A stretch of 64,000 nt of DNA from CAYZXT01 sp964482515 (GTDB taxonomy: Bacteria; Elusimicrobiota; Elusimicrobia; FEN-1173): NCBI GenBank assembly GCA_964482515.1, contig CAYZXT010000012.1, forward strand, positions 1 to 64,000. The letters run 5' to 3'. Position numbers and translations under genes: made by a program. Numbering within the stretch: position 1 is the first letter of the stretch; each line of letters begins with the position of its first letter. The notes below the pieces were generated by a model. That model was not told the origin of the DNA, ran no database searches, and saw nothing but the letters and a program-made list of their open reading frames with translations. Below, piece by piece: positions 33,234-42,400 of the stretch.

Positions 33234-34718
33234 TTAGCCGAGGAAACCGCGGGCGGAGCCGGCGCGCGTGATGAGCTCCGTGACGTGGGCGCCGTAATTT
33301 TTCTTCCGGATCGCCTCGATGAGTTCCCGCGAAGCGCTTCGGTGGGCCTCGTTGGCCTCGATGTCGTAGCGGGCCGCCACCTTTTTGATCGCGTCGCGGA
33401 CCTTCGGCGGCAGGATGTCCAAAACGTCCGGGTTCCAAAGCTTGAGGGCCTCTTTGATTTCATCGTCGAACCGGGAATAGACGCTCCGGACCGTGTTGAT
33501 CTCGTCCTTCGTCAGGACGTTCAGGCCGATGATGTCGGGCGGCAGGCCCATGGAATAGAGCACGGCGCAGAAGGAGATCACGCGCGGCAGCGAAACGCCG
33601 GCCTTCAGTTCACGCGAATAGCCGAAGAGCCCGTTGTGCAGTTTCCGCATCCGCCGGCTGGGCACGAACTTGGCGACCTCGTTGATCAACGGCGCCAACA
33701 TCTCGATCTGACGGTTGTATTCCAGGGAAACCTTCCTGATGATCCGCAGCACTTCCTTCGGGTCGTCGACCCGGACCGGGGGCCTGATCGGCGTCCTGTT
33801 GATCAGGTCGATGGCGCGCTGCACGTCTTTCACCGGAAAGTCGTATTTGAAGGCGGACTGGATGGTGAAGGTCGCCACGCTCGGGTACTTTTCCAGGATG
33901 TACTCGGCGGTCTTCGGCGTAAGGTAGCCGCGGAAGGGCGCGCTGCCGGAACCCAGGATGGGATAGATGGGGACGCCGATCTTGTTTTGCAGCTTGTAGA
34001 GCTTGTCCAGGGTCAGGTGCAGGGCCAGGATCACGGCGACGGAGGAATAGTTCATCGCGGGGTCGGAGCGGGCCAGGAAGACGCGCTGGTAATCCACCTT
34101 CTGCCCTTTGAGGAAGGTTTTCAGCGTCGTGTCCGCGTTGAGCATGGAGTAAAGGTCCTCGAACAGCGGGATCACGTTGATCTTCTTGGGTTCGAAGCGG
34201 CCGATCCATTCCCCCACCGTGACCTTTTCCCCGTCCACGAACCGCATGTTTTCCTTGCCGATGACGACGTTCTTGTAATAGTCGCGGATCCGCTTGATGA
34301 TGTCGCCGTCCGCCATGGGCACGACGATCTCGAAGATGGGCGGGTAGGCCTTGTCGCCGTAGAACAGCTTCGCCGTGTCGTGGGAGCGCGGGAGGCTCTC
34401 CAGGGTCTCGAGGAGGATCTTGGCTTCGGCCTTTTCGTATTTGGGGTTGGGCACGCGGATGTTGATCAGGACGTCTTTGCCGATGCGCTTTTCCTTGAAG
34501 AAATCCTTGTACTCGGTGATCAGCTTGCGGATGACGAAATCGTCGGCTTCCTTGCCTTCCGCGTCCCACATGATCTCCTCCACGCCGAGGTTGGAGAAGG
34601 CGTAGAAGGCCTCTTTGATCTCGTCGTCGCCGCGGATGACGGAGTGGTTGGCGAAGAAAGGGATGGTGACGTTGTCCGGGTGCTGGGTGGACAGCGTGCG
34701 CGGGATCTTGTTGAGCAT
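33234..34718 (-). CDS. ppcA: Phosphoenolpyruvate carboxylase, archaeal type
   Basis: A 494-residue protein, about half the length of the usual bacterial enzyme, that matches the archaeal-type PEPC family from start (RTLSTQHPDNVTIPFFANHS) to end (RSASRELIEAIRKKNYGAHV). Family blocks visible are LARSDPAMNYSSVAVILALH, PILGSGSAPFRGYLTP and FTIQSAFKYDFP. It carboxylates PEP to oxaloacetate, an anaplerotic step. This form is common in Archaea and sporadic in Bacteria (for example Clostridium perfringens and Leuconostoc), so horizontal origin deep in the lineage is likely. Ribosome site AAGGAAG before the ATG; it has its own promoter and is divergent from the VOC gene. Confidence 0.93.
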   Translation of the reverse strand: MLNKIPRTLSTQHPDNVTIPFFANHSVIRGDDEIKEAFYAFSNLGVEEIMWDAEGKEADDFVIRKLITEYKDFFKEKRIGKDVLINIRVPNPKYEKAEAKILLETLESLPRSHDTAKLFYGDKAYPPIFEIVVPMADGDIIKRIRDYYKNVVIGKENMRFVDGEKVTVGEWIGRFEPKKINVIPLFEDLYSMLNADTTLKTFLKGQKVDYQRVFLARSDPAMNYSSVAVILALHLTLDKLYKLQNKIGVPIYPILGSGSAPFRGYLTPKTAEYILEKYPSVATFTIQSAFKYDFPVKDVQRAIDLINRTPIRPPVRVDDPKEVLRIIRKVSLEYNRQIEMLAPLINEVAKFVPSRRMRKLHNGLFGYSRELKAGVSLPRVISFCAVLYSMGLPPDIIGLNVLTKDEINTVRSVYSRFDDEIKEALKLWNPDVLDILPPKVRDAIKKVAARYDIEANEAHRSASRELIEAIRKKNYGAHVTELITRAGSARGFLG

Positions 34719-34757
34719 GGGCTTCCTTATCGTTTTGGTCTGAATTCGTGAGCGGCT

Positions 34758-34766
34758 ATTTTATCA
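34758..34766 (-). promoter_or_regulatory. Extended -10 element of ppcA
   Basis: TGATAAAAT followed by AG, 39 bases upstream of the ppcA ATG on the minus strand. The wider block AAATCTGATAAAATAGCC matches the upstream region of the penicillin-binding protein gene (AAATCTGATAAACTATCC). Confidence 0.45.
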
Positions 34767-34817
34767 GATTTCCAATCGATAAAAATAATCCAGACTGTTT
34801 CCATCGGCTTTGGGTGG

Positions 34818-34825
34818 TGTAAAAT
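34818..34825 (+). promoter_or_regulatory. Putative -10 element of the VOC gene
   Basis: TGTAAAAT on the plus strand followed by AG, 39 bases upstream of the ATG at 34865, which has GGGAGGAAGG as ribosome site. The -35 region (TTTCCA, 16-18 bases upstream) is poor. Confidence 0.35.
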
Positions 34826-34864
34826 AGAACGGCTGGATAGATAGGTCAAAGGGAGGAAGGCCCA

Positions 34865-35215
34865 ATGATCAATTCCGCCAATACGACGGTGATGGTGACG
34901 AGCATCAAGAAGTCCGTGGAGTTTTACACGAATGTCCTGGGATTGCAGGCGGGAACGCGGCACGGCGACGACTACGCGGAGGTGAAAGCCTCAGGCGTCA
35001 TCATCGGACTTCATCTGAAGCGGCATATGGGAACGCGGGCCGCGCGGGACGGAAACATAATGATCGGGTTCCGCGTGACAAACCTGGAAAAAGCCATGGC
35101 GGAGCTGCGGAAAAAGGGGCTGGACGAACTTGAATTTCAGGAAAACGACGTGGGCAAGCTGGCTTTGTTCACCGATCCGGACGGAACGCCGCTCTACCTC
35201 ATACAGATGAAGTAA
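34865..35215 (+). CDS. VOC-superfamily (glyoxalase/bleomycin-resistance-like) protein
   Basis: A 116-residue single-domain protein of the vicinal-oxygen-chelate fold: TTVMVTSIKKSVEFYTNVLG, then LHLKRH and FTDPDGTPLYLIQMK at the end. The usual metal ligands are partly visible (His in LHLKRH; the final strand has LYLIQ instead of the Glu-containing version), so it may be a binding protein rather than a glyoxalase. It converges with ackA, with four bases between the stops. The substrate is unknown. Confidence 0.85.
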   Translation: MINSANTTVMVTSIKKSVEFYTNVLGLQAGTRHGDDYAEVKASGVIIGLHLKRHMGTRAARDGNIMIGFRVTNLEKAMAELRKKGLDELEFQENDVGKLALFTDPDGTPLYLIQMK

Positions 35216-35219
35216 AAAC

Positions 35220-36407
35220 TCATCCCCCCGCCACGATGTCGCGGGCGATCATGAGTTCTTCGTTGGTCGGGATGACGGCGATCTTCACTTTTGAGTCGTC
35301 GGTGTTGATGAGGCATTCCCCCTTGGCGTTGCGGTTCTTTTCGGGGTCGAGCTTCGTGTTGAGGAATTCCAGATGCCGGCAGACTTCTTCGCGGCAACGC
35401 ACGGAGTTTTCCCCCACGCCGGCCGTGAAGATGATGGCGTCCACGCCGCCGAGGATGTAAATGTAGGACCCGATGAATTTCTTGATCTGATGCGTGTGCA
35501 CGTCCAGGGCCACCTGGGCGCGGCGGTTCCCTTCCTTGGCGGCCTTCTCCAGATCGCGAACGTCTCCCGATAATCCGGACAGGCCGAGCAATCCGCTCTT
35601 GCGGTTCAACAGGTCTACGATCTGCTTGAAGTTTAATTTCTCTTTTTCCATGAGAAGCTCGACGATTGAGGGGTCGAGACTGCCGGACCGGGTTCCCATG
35701 ATCACGCCCTGCAGCGGCGTCATGCCCATGGAGGTTTCAACCGAGTGCCCGCGGTCGATGGCCGTGATGCTGGTGCCGTTGCCGATGTGGCAGGTGACCA
35801 GCTTCAGCGTGAGCAGCGGCTTGCCCAGCAGGATGGCAGTCCGTTCGGCGACGTACTTGTGCGACGGCCCGTGAAAGCCGTAGCGGCGGATGCCGTACTT
35901 GCCGGAGAGCTCGTAATTCAGTCCGTAGAGATAGGCGTGGGAAGGGAGCGTGTGGTGGAAGGCGGTGTCGAAGACCGCCACGTGGGGCGTGTTGGGCAGG
36001 GCCTCGCGGATCACGCGTATGCCCATGGCGTTGGGCGGGTTGTGCAACGGCGCGTACATGGCGTAGGTTTCGATGTCCGCCACCACGGCGTCGTCCACGA
36101 TCACGGGCTGCGTGTATTTCGGGCCCCCGTGCACCACCCGGTGCCCCACGGTTTGGATCTCCGAGGCGGATTTCAGGCAGCCGGTCTTGGCGTCGGTCAG
36201 GATCTCCAGCATCTTCTGCACCGCGACCTTGTGGTCCGGCATGGGAAATTCCAGGTCGAAAGTGTCGTCGCCGCGGGTGTGGCGGAATCGCGACTTGGCC
36301 GTGCCGATGCGCTCAGCGATCCCCTTCGCCAGGACCGATTCATCCACCATGTTGAAGAGTTGGTATTTCAAGGAAGAACTGCCGCTGTTGACCACTAAAA
36401 CTTTCAT
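35220..36407 (-). CDS. ackA: Acetate kinase
   Basis: The start is the ATG at 36407, which overlaps the stop of the upstream penicillin-binding protein gene as ATGA; the frame extends to 36536 as a shadow of that gene. The 395-residue enzyme has NSGSSSLKYQLFNM, GHRVVHGG, FDTAFHHTLP, GFHGPSHKYVAER, CHIGNGTSITAIDRGHSVET and FTAGVGENS. It interconverts acetyl phosphate plus ADP with acetate plus ATP, which points to fermentative ATP formation. No pta gene is in the window. The pairing with a cell-wall gene is probably not functional. Confidence 0.96.
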   Translation of the reverse strand: MKVLVVNSGSSSLKYQLFNMVDESVLAKGIAERIGTAKSRFRHTRGDDTFDLEFPMPDHKVAVQKMLEILTDAKTGCLKSASEIQTVGHRVVHGGPKYTQPVIVDDAVVADIETYAMYAPLHNPPNAMGIRVIREALPNTPHVAVFDTAFHHTLPSHAYLYGLNYELSGKYGIRRYGFHGPSHKYVAERTAILLGKPLLTLKLVTCHIGNGTSITAIDRGHSVETSMGMTPLQGVIMGTRSGSLDPSIVELLMEKEKLNFKQIVDLLNRKSGLLGLSGLSGDVRDLEKAAKEGNRRAQVALDVHTHQIKKFIGSYIYILGGVDAIIFTAGVGENSVRCREEVCRHLEFLNTKLDPEKNRNAKGECLINTDDSKVKIAVIPTNEELMIARDIVAGG

Positions 36408-38740
36408 GGATTTTTGTCCTTTCGAAACCAGTTCATGAAACGATTCATTATTCCTTTGACGCCCGCGTCGTGCAGCGGGCAAAATTCTTTCGGTTCCGTG
36501 CCGCGGAGGAAGAGCTCCTTTTTCCGTTCGATGCACCCGGCCCTGGCCAGAAACCCGGATGTCGGGTCGATCACGCTTTCCACGACGTCCGCGTTCCGCG
36601 AGAACGGGGTGAAAATGTCGCTGCCCTGGGCGGCGGTCATGAACTTGACCCAGAGCGGCAGGGCCAGGGCCGCCGCGCCCTTGCCCAGGGGCGCCGGTTT
36701 GTCGTGTCCCACCCAGACGCCGCAGAGCATCTTCGGCGTGTAGCCGATGAACCAGGCGTCCACGAAATTGTCCGTGGTCCCCGTCTTGCCCGCAGCCGGC
36801 GGCGAGAACCCCAGCCGGCGGGCGCTGCGCCCGGTGCCGGCGTCGATCACGTCCTGCAGGACGCTCGTGACCAGGGAAGCGGTTTCAGGCGAAAGCGCGC
36901 GGTGCGTTTCCGGCAGGCCCGTTTCGAGGATGTTTCCCTCGGCGTCCGTGACCCAGCGGATGAAGATCGGTTTCACCGCGAAGCCGCCGTTGCCGAAGGC
37001 CGCGTAGGCCGCCGTCATTTCGAGCGGCGTGGTTTCCGACGTTCCCAGCGCGAGGGACGGCACGGGCATCAGCTCGCTTTGGATCCCCAAATTCTTCGCC
37101 AGGTCGATCACCGGCCCGGTCCCGACTTTTTCCAGGACGTGGATCGAGGGGATGTTCATGGAATGGATCAGGGCCTCGCGCACCGTGGTTGTGCCGCGGA
37201 ATATCCCGTCGTAGTTGCGCGGCTCCCATTTGAATTCCGTTTGTCCCTCCGGAAGGACGTGTCCCGGCGGCGGAGGCGCCGCGAGGGAGATGGGTTTGTC
37301 TTCGAGGACCGTGGCCAATGTGACGGCCTTGGTTTCCAGCGCCGCCGCGTAGAGGACCGGCTTGAAGGTGGAGCCGGGCTGCCGCCTCGCCAGGACCGCG
37401 CGGTTGAAGGGCGCGGACGCGAAATCCCGCCCGCCCACCAGCGCCCGCACGTAGCCGAGGTAAGGGTCCATGGCCACCAGCGCCGCGTCCAGCTTCTGCT
37501 GAGAAAGAGCCTGTTCCGCCGCCTTCTGCAAATCGGGGTCTAGGCAAGTGTATATCCGGTAACCCTGGTTGTCGAGCGCCGGCCCGCCGTAGCTCGCCTC
37601 CAGCAGGTCCTGGACGTAGGTCAGGTAATAATCCCCGCCGCCAAGGGACGCCAGCGGCGCGAGCTTGACCGGCGCGGCCTTGGCGCGTTCCCACTCGTCC
37701 TCGGTGATCAGCTCCGCTTTGCGCCAGACGCCGAGCGCGATGTTCCGGCGCTTCAGCGCCCTGTCCGGGTAGAGGCGCGGGTTGTTCGCGTTGGGCGAGG
37801 GTATGAGCCCCGTCAGCAGGGCGCATTCTTCCATCGATAAATTCGCAACGGGCTTGCCAAAGAACGCGCGGCTCGCGTCCTCCACCCCGTAGAGCCCCCG
37901 GCCGCGGCTCTGCCCCAGGTAAATCTGGTTGAGGTACATCTCCAGGATCTGGTCCTTCGAGTAGCGCGCTTCCATGGCGAGCGCGAGGGAGGCCTCGGTG
38001 AACTTCCGCCGGAAGGTTCGCTTGTGGGTGAGGAAGGCGTTCTTGATGAGCTGCTGGGTGAGCGTGCTGCCGCCCTGCCGCACGCCGCCGCGGCGCAGGT
38101 TGATCAGGATCGCGCGGCCCACGGCGCGCAGGCTGATGCCGTGGTGTTCGTGGAAGTGGCGGTCTTCGGAGGCGATGACGCCCTGTTTGAGGAGCGACGG
38201 GATGTCGTCAAGCGCGATCCACGGGCGGTTCTCCACGCCGGCGCGGGAGGCGTCGCCCAGCGGGACGGGTTCCAGCAGCACTTCCAGGAATTCTTCCCCG
38301 CCCTCCCCGGTGATCCGCTCCAGTTTCCCCCCGCCGAACGCGAATCGGAACAGCCCGGCGGTGCCGCGTCCGTCCGGCGCCGTGAACGGGCGGAAATGGA
38401 CTTCCAGCGCGTCCGTTCCGTCGCGGCGGAACTGCCCGGGTTCGGGCGGTCGCTCCCCCGCGACACTCGTGCCTAGCGGCGTCGGAGTGTCGAACTCTCC
38501 GTAATTCCGCTGTTTCAATTTGTGGACGAGTTCGTCCGGCGTCAGGACGGTCCCCGGATGCACCGAGAAAACGTCGGAAAAGAACTGGGCGGGGCGCAGC
38601 AGGCTCCTCTGGGCCGTCACGTAGGTCAGCTGGTGGAAGAGGATGGAACTCCACAGGACGAAGGCCAGAAATCCCAGCCCGAGGGTCAGGCTCAGGCCGA
38701 ATCCGATGGAATAGCGTTTTTTACGGCGGGGTTTCGACAA
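36404..38740 (-). CDS. Class A penicillin-binding protein (bifunctional transglycosylase/transpeptidase)
   Basis: A 778-residue protein with one N-terminal membrane helix (about 13-35) and a ~100-residue segment (about 40-160: QRSLLRPAQFFSDVFSVHPG and LVHKLKQRNYG) that resembles the UB2H-type insert of PBP1B. The GT51 domain has IASEDRHFHEHHGISLRA (catalytic Glu192) and RQGGSTLTQQLIKNAFL. The transpeptidase domain has RRQPGSTFKPVLYAAAL (Ser in STFK), HSMNIPS (SxN) and AGKTGTTDNF. It polymerises and cross-links peptidoglycan. The C-terminal ~70 residues carry two Cys (ARAGCIERKKELF, EFCPLHDAG). ackA follows with an ATGA overlap. Confidence 0.94.
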   Translation of the reverse strand: MSKPRRKKRYSIGFGLSLTLGLGFLAFVLWSSILFHQLTYVTAQRSLLRPAQFFSDVFSVHPGTVLTPDELVHKLKQRNYGEFDTPTPLGTSVAGERPPEPGQFRRDGTDALEVHFRPFTAPDGRGTAGLFRFAFGGGKLERITGEGGEEFLEVLLEPVPLGDASRAGVENRPWIALDDIPSLLKQGVIASEDRHFHEHHGISLRAVGRAILINLRRGGVRQGGSTLTQQLIKNAFLTHKRTFRRKFTEASLALAMEARYSKDQILEMYLNQIYLGQSRGRGLYGVEDASRAFFGKPVANLSMEECALLTGLIPSPNANNPRLYPDRALKRRNIALGVWRKAELITEDEWERAKAAPVKLAPLASLGGGDYYLTYVQDLLEASYGGPALDNQGYRIYTCLDPDLQKAAEQALSQQKLDAALVAMDPYLGYVRALVGGRDFASAPFNRAVLARRQPGSTFKPVLYAAALETKAVTLATVLEDKPISLAAPPPPGHVLPEGQTEFKWEPRNYDGIFRGTTTVREALIHSMNIPSIHVLEKVGTGPVIDLAKNLGIQSELMPVPSLALGTSETTPLEMTAAYAAFGNGGFAVKPIFIRWVTDAEGNILETGLPETHRALSPETASLVTSVLQDVIDAGTGRSARRLGFSPPAAGKTGTTDNFVDAWFIGYTPKMLCGVWVGHDKPAPLGKGAAALALPLWVKFMTAAQGSDIFTPFSRNADVVESVIDPTSGFLARAGCIERKKELFLRGTEPKEFCPLHDAGVKGIMNRFMNWFRKDKNP

Positions 38741-38782
38741 GATTCACTCCGGCGGCGGGATAACGTCGCTTATCTGCCGGAT

Positions 38783-38791
38783 AGTTTATCA
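38783..38791 (-). promoter_or_regulatory. Extended -10 element of the penicillin-binding protein gene
   Basis: TGATAAACT on the minus strand, 42 bases before the ATG at 38740. The context AAATCTGATAAACTATCC is very similar to that upstream of ppcA. Confidence 0.4.
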
Positions 38792-38843
38792 GATTTGGAC
38801 GAAGGGCGTTCGGGCGATGCATTCCTTATGGGTGCGAGTGATT

Positions 38844-39362
38844 CTAAGGTTTAAAACCGATATTACTTTTTGAGGGTTCTTGCGGACAGATTATTTTCCG
38901 TATGGCATCGAAGACGATATGAAACTGCGCGTCATATTTTTTCTCGAGTTCATTCAGCCTATTGGATAAATCAGCATTTGATGCGATCAATGCTCTCATC
39001 CGCACAAAAGCTCTCATCACGGCGATATTCACCCGAACTGCGCGCGGACTGTTCAGTACGCCCGACAACATAGCGACTCCTTGCTCAGTGAATGCGTAGG
39101 GCAAATATTTCAAGTGCCGCCCGCGCCCTTTCTTTAAGATCACATTTTGTGATCTTAAAATGGAATATTCTGATTTTGATAATTGGAACATGAAATCCGA
39201 TGGAAAACGGTCACGATGTCGTTTCAATGCCTGAATTAGGACCCGCGGTTCTACCTCATACAGTTCTGCCAAATGAAAGCTCAGCATTACGCGGGCTCCT
39301 CTGATCATAAAAATACGGCGCTCAACATCCACAACAATAGAGCCAATATTCAGCGATTTCAT
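38844..39362 (-). CDS. ORF6N-domain DNA-binding protein
   Basis: A 172-residue protein with the ORF6N fold: RIFMIRGARVMLSFHLAELY, ALKRHRDRFPSDFMFQLSKS and LPYAFTEQGVAMLSGVLNS, followed by an Arg-rich helix and a short coiled coil. Such domains are found in phage anti-repressor-like proteins and are frequent as lone chromosomal genes in environmental bacteria. GGGGGG serves as ribosome site. The base composition appears lower in GC than the flanking genes, consistent with acquisition by transfer. No other phage gene is near. Confidence 0.85.
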   Translation of the reverse strand: MKSLNIGSIVVDVERRIFMIRGARVMLSFHLAELYEVEPRVLIQALKRHRDRFPSDFMFQLSKSEYSILRSQNVILKKGRGRHLKYLPYAFTEQGVAMLSGVLNSPRAVRVNIAVMRAFVRMRALIASNADLSNRLNELEKKYDAQFHIVFDAIRKIICPQEPSKSNIGFKP

Positions 39363-39458
39363 GAAAAATCCCCCCTTAAAATGATTCTGTATGGGAAGAT
39401 TTTAGATGAGAGGATTGAAGGGAGTCCGAAGGTTATATGAAAATTGTCTGAATTGTTT

Positions 39459-42400
39459 TTACGCGTACTGGGCGACGAGCTGCATCAGCTGGATGGCTTT
39501 GTCGAGGACCGCGGCGATGGAATAAGAGTAGTATTCCGGCTGGAATCGCCCTTGATCGAGAGCGAAGTCATCTTTATTGCCCACAACGGCCGGTTCTTGG
39601 GAGAGGGTCATTCCCTTGAGAGCGGGATTCTCCGAGATATCAGGAAGGCTGATCAATCTGTCCGTGACAGGGAGAATGACTTGTTTAGATGCGAACGTCT
39701 CGCCTGATTTTCCTTGGAGCTTTTTTGTGATCTGATCGGCGGTCAAGGAAGACTTTCCTTTCACGATGACGATCACTGTTCCTTTATTGGCCCGATGACG
39801 GACCGCGGCATATGCGTCCCGAATTTCTTGTTTGACCGTTCCCTTCAAGTCTTCGGCGCGAACGGAGAAAACGGTGTCCACGGTGTTAGACGGAAGCTCT
39901 TCGTCGCGTGGAGCGATCCAAGCGGTCAACTGGCCCATGATGTCCTGTGCGTTCGCCACGTTGGCTTCGCTCAGCGCGTCCCGGAGCTCAACCAGCAGGT
40001 CCTCCATTTTTTTGTGATCGCTCGGCGAGGGCTGTTTCCCGGCGGCGCCGTTGCGGACAAGCTGCAGGAATTCGTCGACTTGCGCGGTCGCGCTCACTGA
40101 GTTGTTAGTATCCAGGATACTTTTCAAAACGAAGGCCCAGGTATCGTGGGTGATTTTAGAAGTGACCGGGACGGGAGTACGCTCTTCCGTAAGAGGCGAG
40201 GATCGCTCGATTCCTGTTTCGTTGGACTTAGAAACCTTCAAGATCATCCAGGGAAATCTATCGTCGGCCGAATAACCGGAACCTCGTTCGATTTCTTCCC
40301 ACGAATACCCGAGACGTTTGATGGTTTCCTTCGTTACGGAGGTCGCGTAATCGAATTCTCTGGAGCTTTTACTCGCAACGAAGAGTAGTCCTCCGTCCTT
40401 TAAACGTAAAATAATCTTTTCCGCGATTTGCCTGCCCGCATCATCGGTCACTCCTGGCGCTCCTATGATCGCCGGGAGGCCGACCGCGTCATAGGATTCG
40501 AGGAGTCGATGGTCGATCGTCTGTTTCGTAAAGTCTCCCTGAATGAAGGTGACGGGATCGTTCGACAGTCCGTTGGCTTTCATGAACGATCCTTGCCATA
40601 CCAATTTTCCTGTGAAATCCTCGTGGGTGGGGTCCATGTCCGTCGAGGTTACGGAGCTTAAGCCCAATTGTGCCCCGACGGCAATGAGGTAAAGATCCGC
40701 TCCGGAACCGACTTCCAAATAGGATTGCGCATTTTTGAAAAGAATTTTCCCCACATCCTCTGCCGGAGTTCCATTTGTTTTGAAAGTGTCCAGAAGGGAG
40801 CCGATGGGTCCCATTCCCAACGGTGCGAGGACGAAGTTGTTGAAAGCGTGGAAGGCGATATTGAGGAGCAATCCCACCGCCAGCAGCAAGGGGAGCGATT
40901 GCAAGCCCAATCCGGCAACAAATAAAAGGGCGGGAGTGTAGAGCGCTCCCGCCATGACGAAACCAAGAACTCCGAGTTTGATCCGGTCGGTTGTGGATTT
41001 TCCTTTGTGCGCGCCGCTGAAGACGTAGGCGCTCGCGAGGGACCAGAGGAAGACGGAGGCAATCATCACGATCCAGCTTTGGCTGACGATCGCGGTGACG
41101 ACTCCCAAGGAGAAAGTCACCGAGCCGGCGAGGCCGACCGCAGTTGTCCCGCGGGTTCCGCCGACCCTGTTGGCGAGTTGCGGATTGATCAACCGCAGGA
41201 CGGGCTTGACGAAAAGGAAGACGAAGGGCAGCGCGTAGACGGCTTCCCACAGAACGGCGATGCCCCGGTACTCCGAGCCAAGGATGGAGGCGGTGGGTTC
41301 ACTATGTGGTTCCTCTTCATCTGTTAATTTCTGTCGAACTTGAATCGATATTCCGTAGCCAGGCGTTAAATGGTACTTATGGAATTGCTCAATAACTTCA
41401 TTCATATCGATCTCAATCTGATTGTAGGGGAGCGGAAAATTTTCCCGCATATTGATGGTTGATGAACGGCCGTTTATCGGGTCAATGGCTGTGTCGTCTG
41501 TGAGATAATAGCTTCCTGGTTTCATGGCTCTATCTACCACTTCTAAAAATGGCGTTGCTTGTAAATATTCATCTGAGATATTAAGACGACGCGCCTCTTG
41601 ACTGCCTTTACGGAGATAGGATAGTGGCATGTAATACGGAGCTCTTTGATAATAGATATCAAACTGTTCTTGGCTCAACACATTTAAAAGTATCCTATTG
41701 TCATCGGTGACTTCATCCAGCCTCGTCATGTCATCGATGTTGACTAAATGAATGGTGCGTAGGCGTGGTTGCCCCGGTGAGCCGTCGAGATTGGGGTAAT
41801 CCCACATGAAGCTTAAAGACGGTATCCCATAGTCATCCTCAAAATAGGTGATGCTATTGATATCAACATTGAGGGCTTTTAATTCGGTGTACAAAGTCCC
41901 GTTGATGGCGTGCGCCCTGTCCAAGTCCCCGCCCACTCCGCTGACTCCATATCCTTTCGAGAATTTATGATCCTTATAACGTTCATTGGGATAGGCCAGC
42001 GGCAATTCAGAAAGAGTCTTTACGGAAATTCCCGGATAGCGGGCCGCGAAATAAAAGTCATCCGCATCTGTTGACAAAATGACATTGGATATGTCTGCGC
42101 CCGCGCCGCCATAAAGAACTTTAAGTCCGGGCCGGTTGTCCGAATTGACGATGCGTTTGATCATGTAATCATGAAAGACAAGGGCGGGGTTAAGTATTCC
42201 GCCTTTAATCGCCCAGAGCGTGAACCTATGGTTAAACAATGCTCCGAACACATTTCCCACCGGCATTATCCCCCGCGGCGCGAGGACGAAGTTGTTGAAA
42301 GCGTGGAAGGCGATATTGAGGAGCAATCCCACCGCCAGCAGCAAGGGGAGCGATTGCAAGCCCAATCCGGCAACAAATAAAAGGGCGGGAGTGTAGAGCG

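Noticed and set aside
33285..34751. 488-codon frame antisense to ppcA
   Set aside because: Translation is dominated by Asp, His, Gly, Val and Arg and lies entirely opposite a well-recognised enzyme gene; a shadow.
38844..39362. Prophage or integrative element around the ORF6N gene
   Set aside because: No integrase, phage structural gene, tRNA or direct-repeat attachment site is seen in the neighbourhood.
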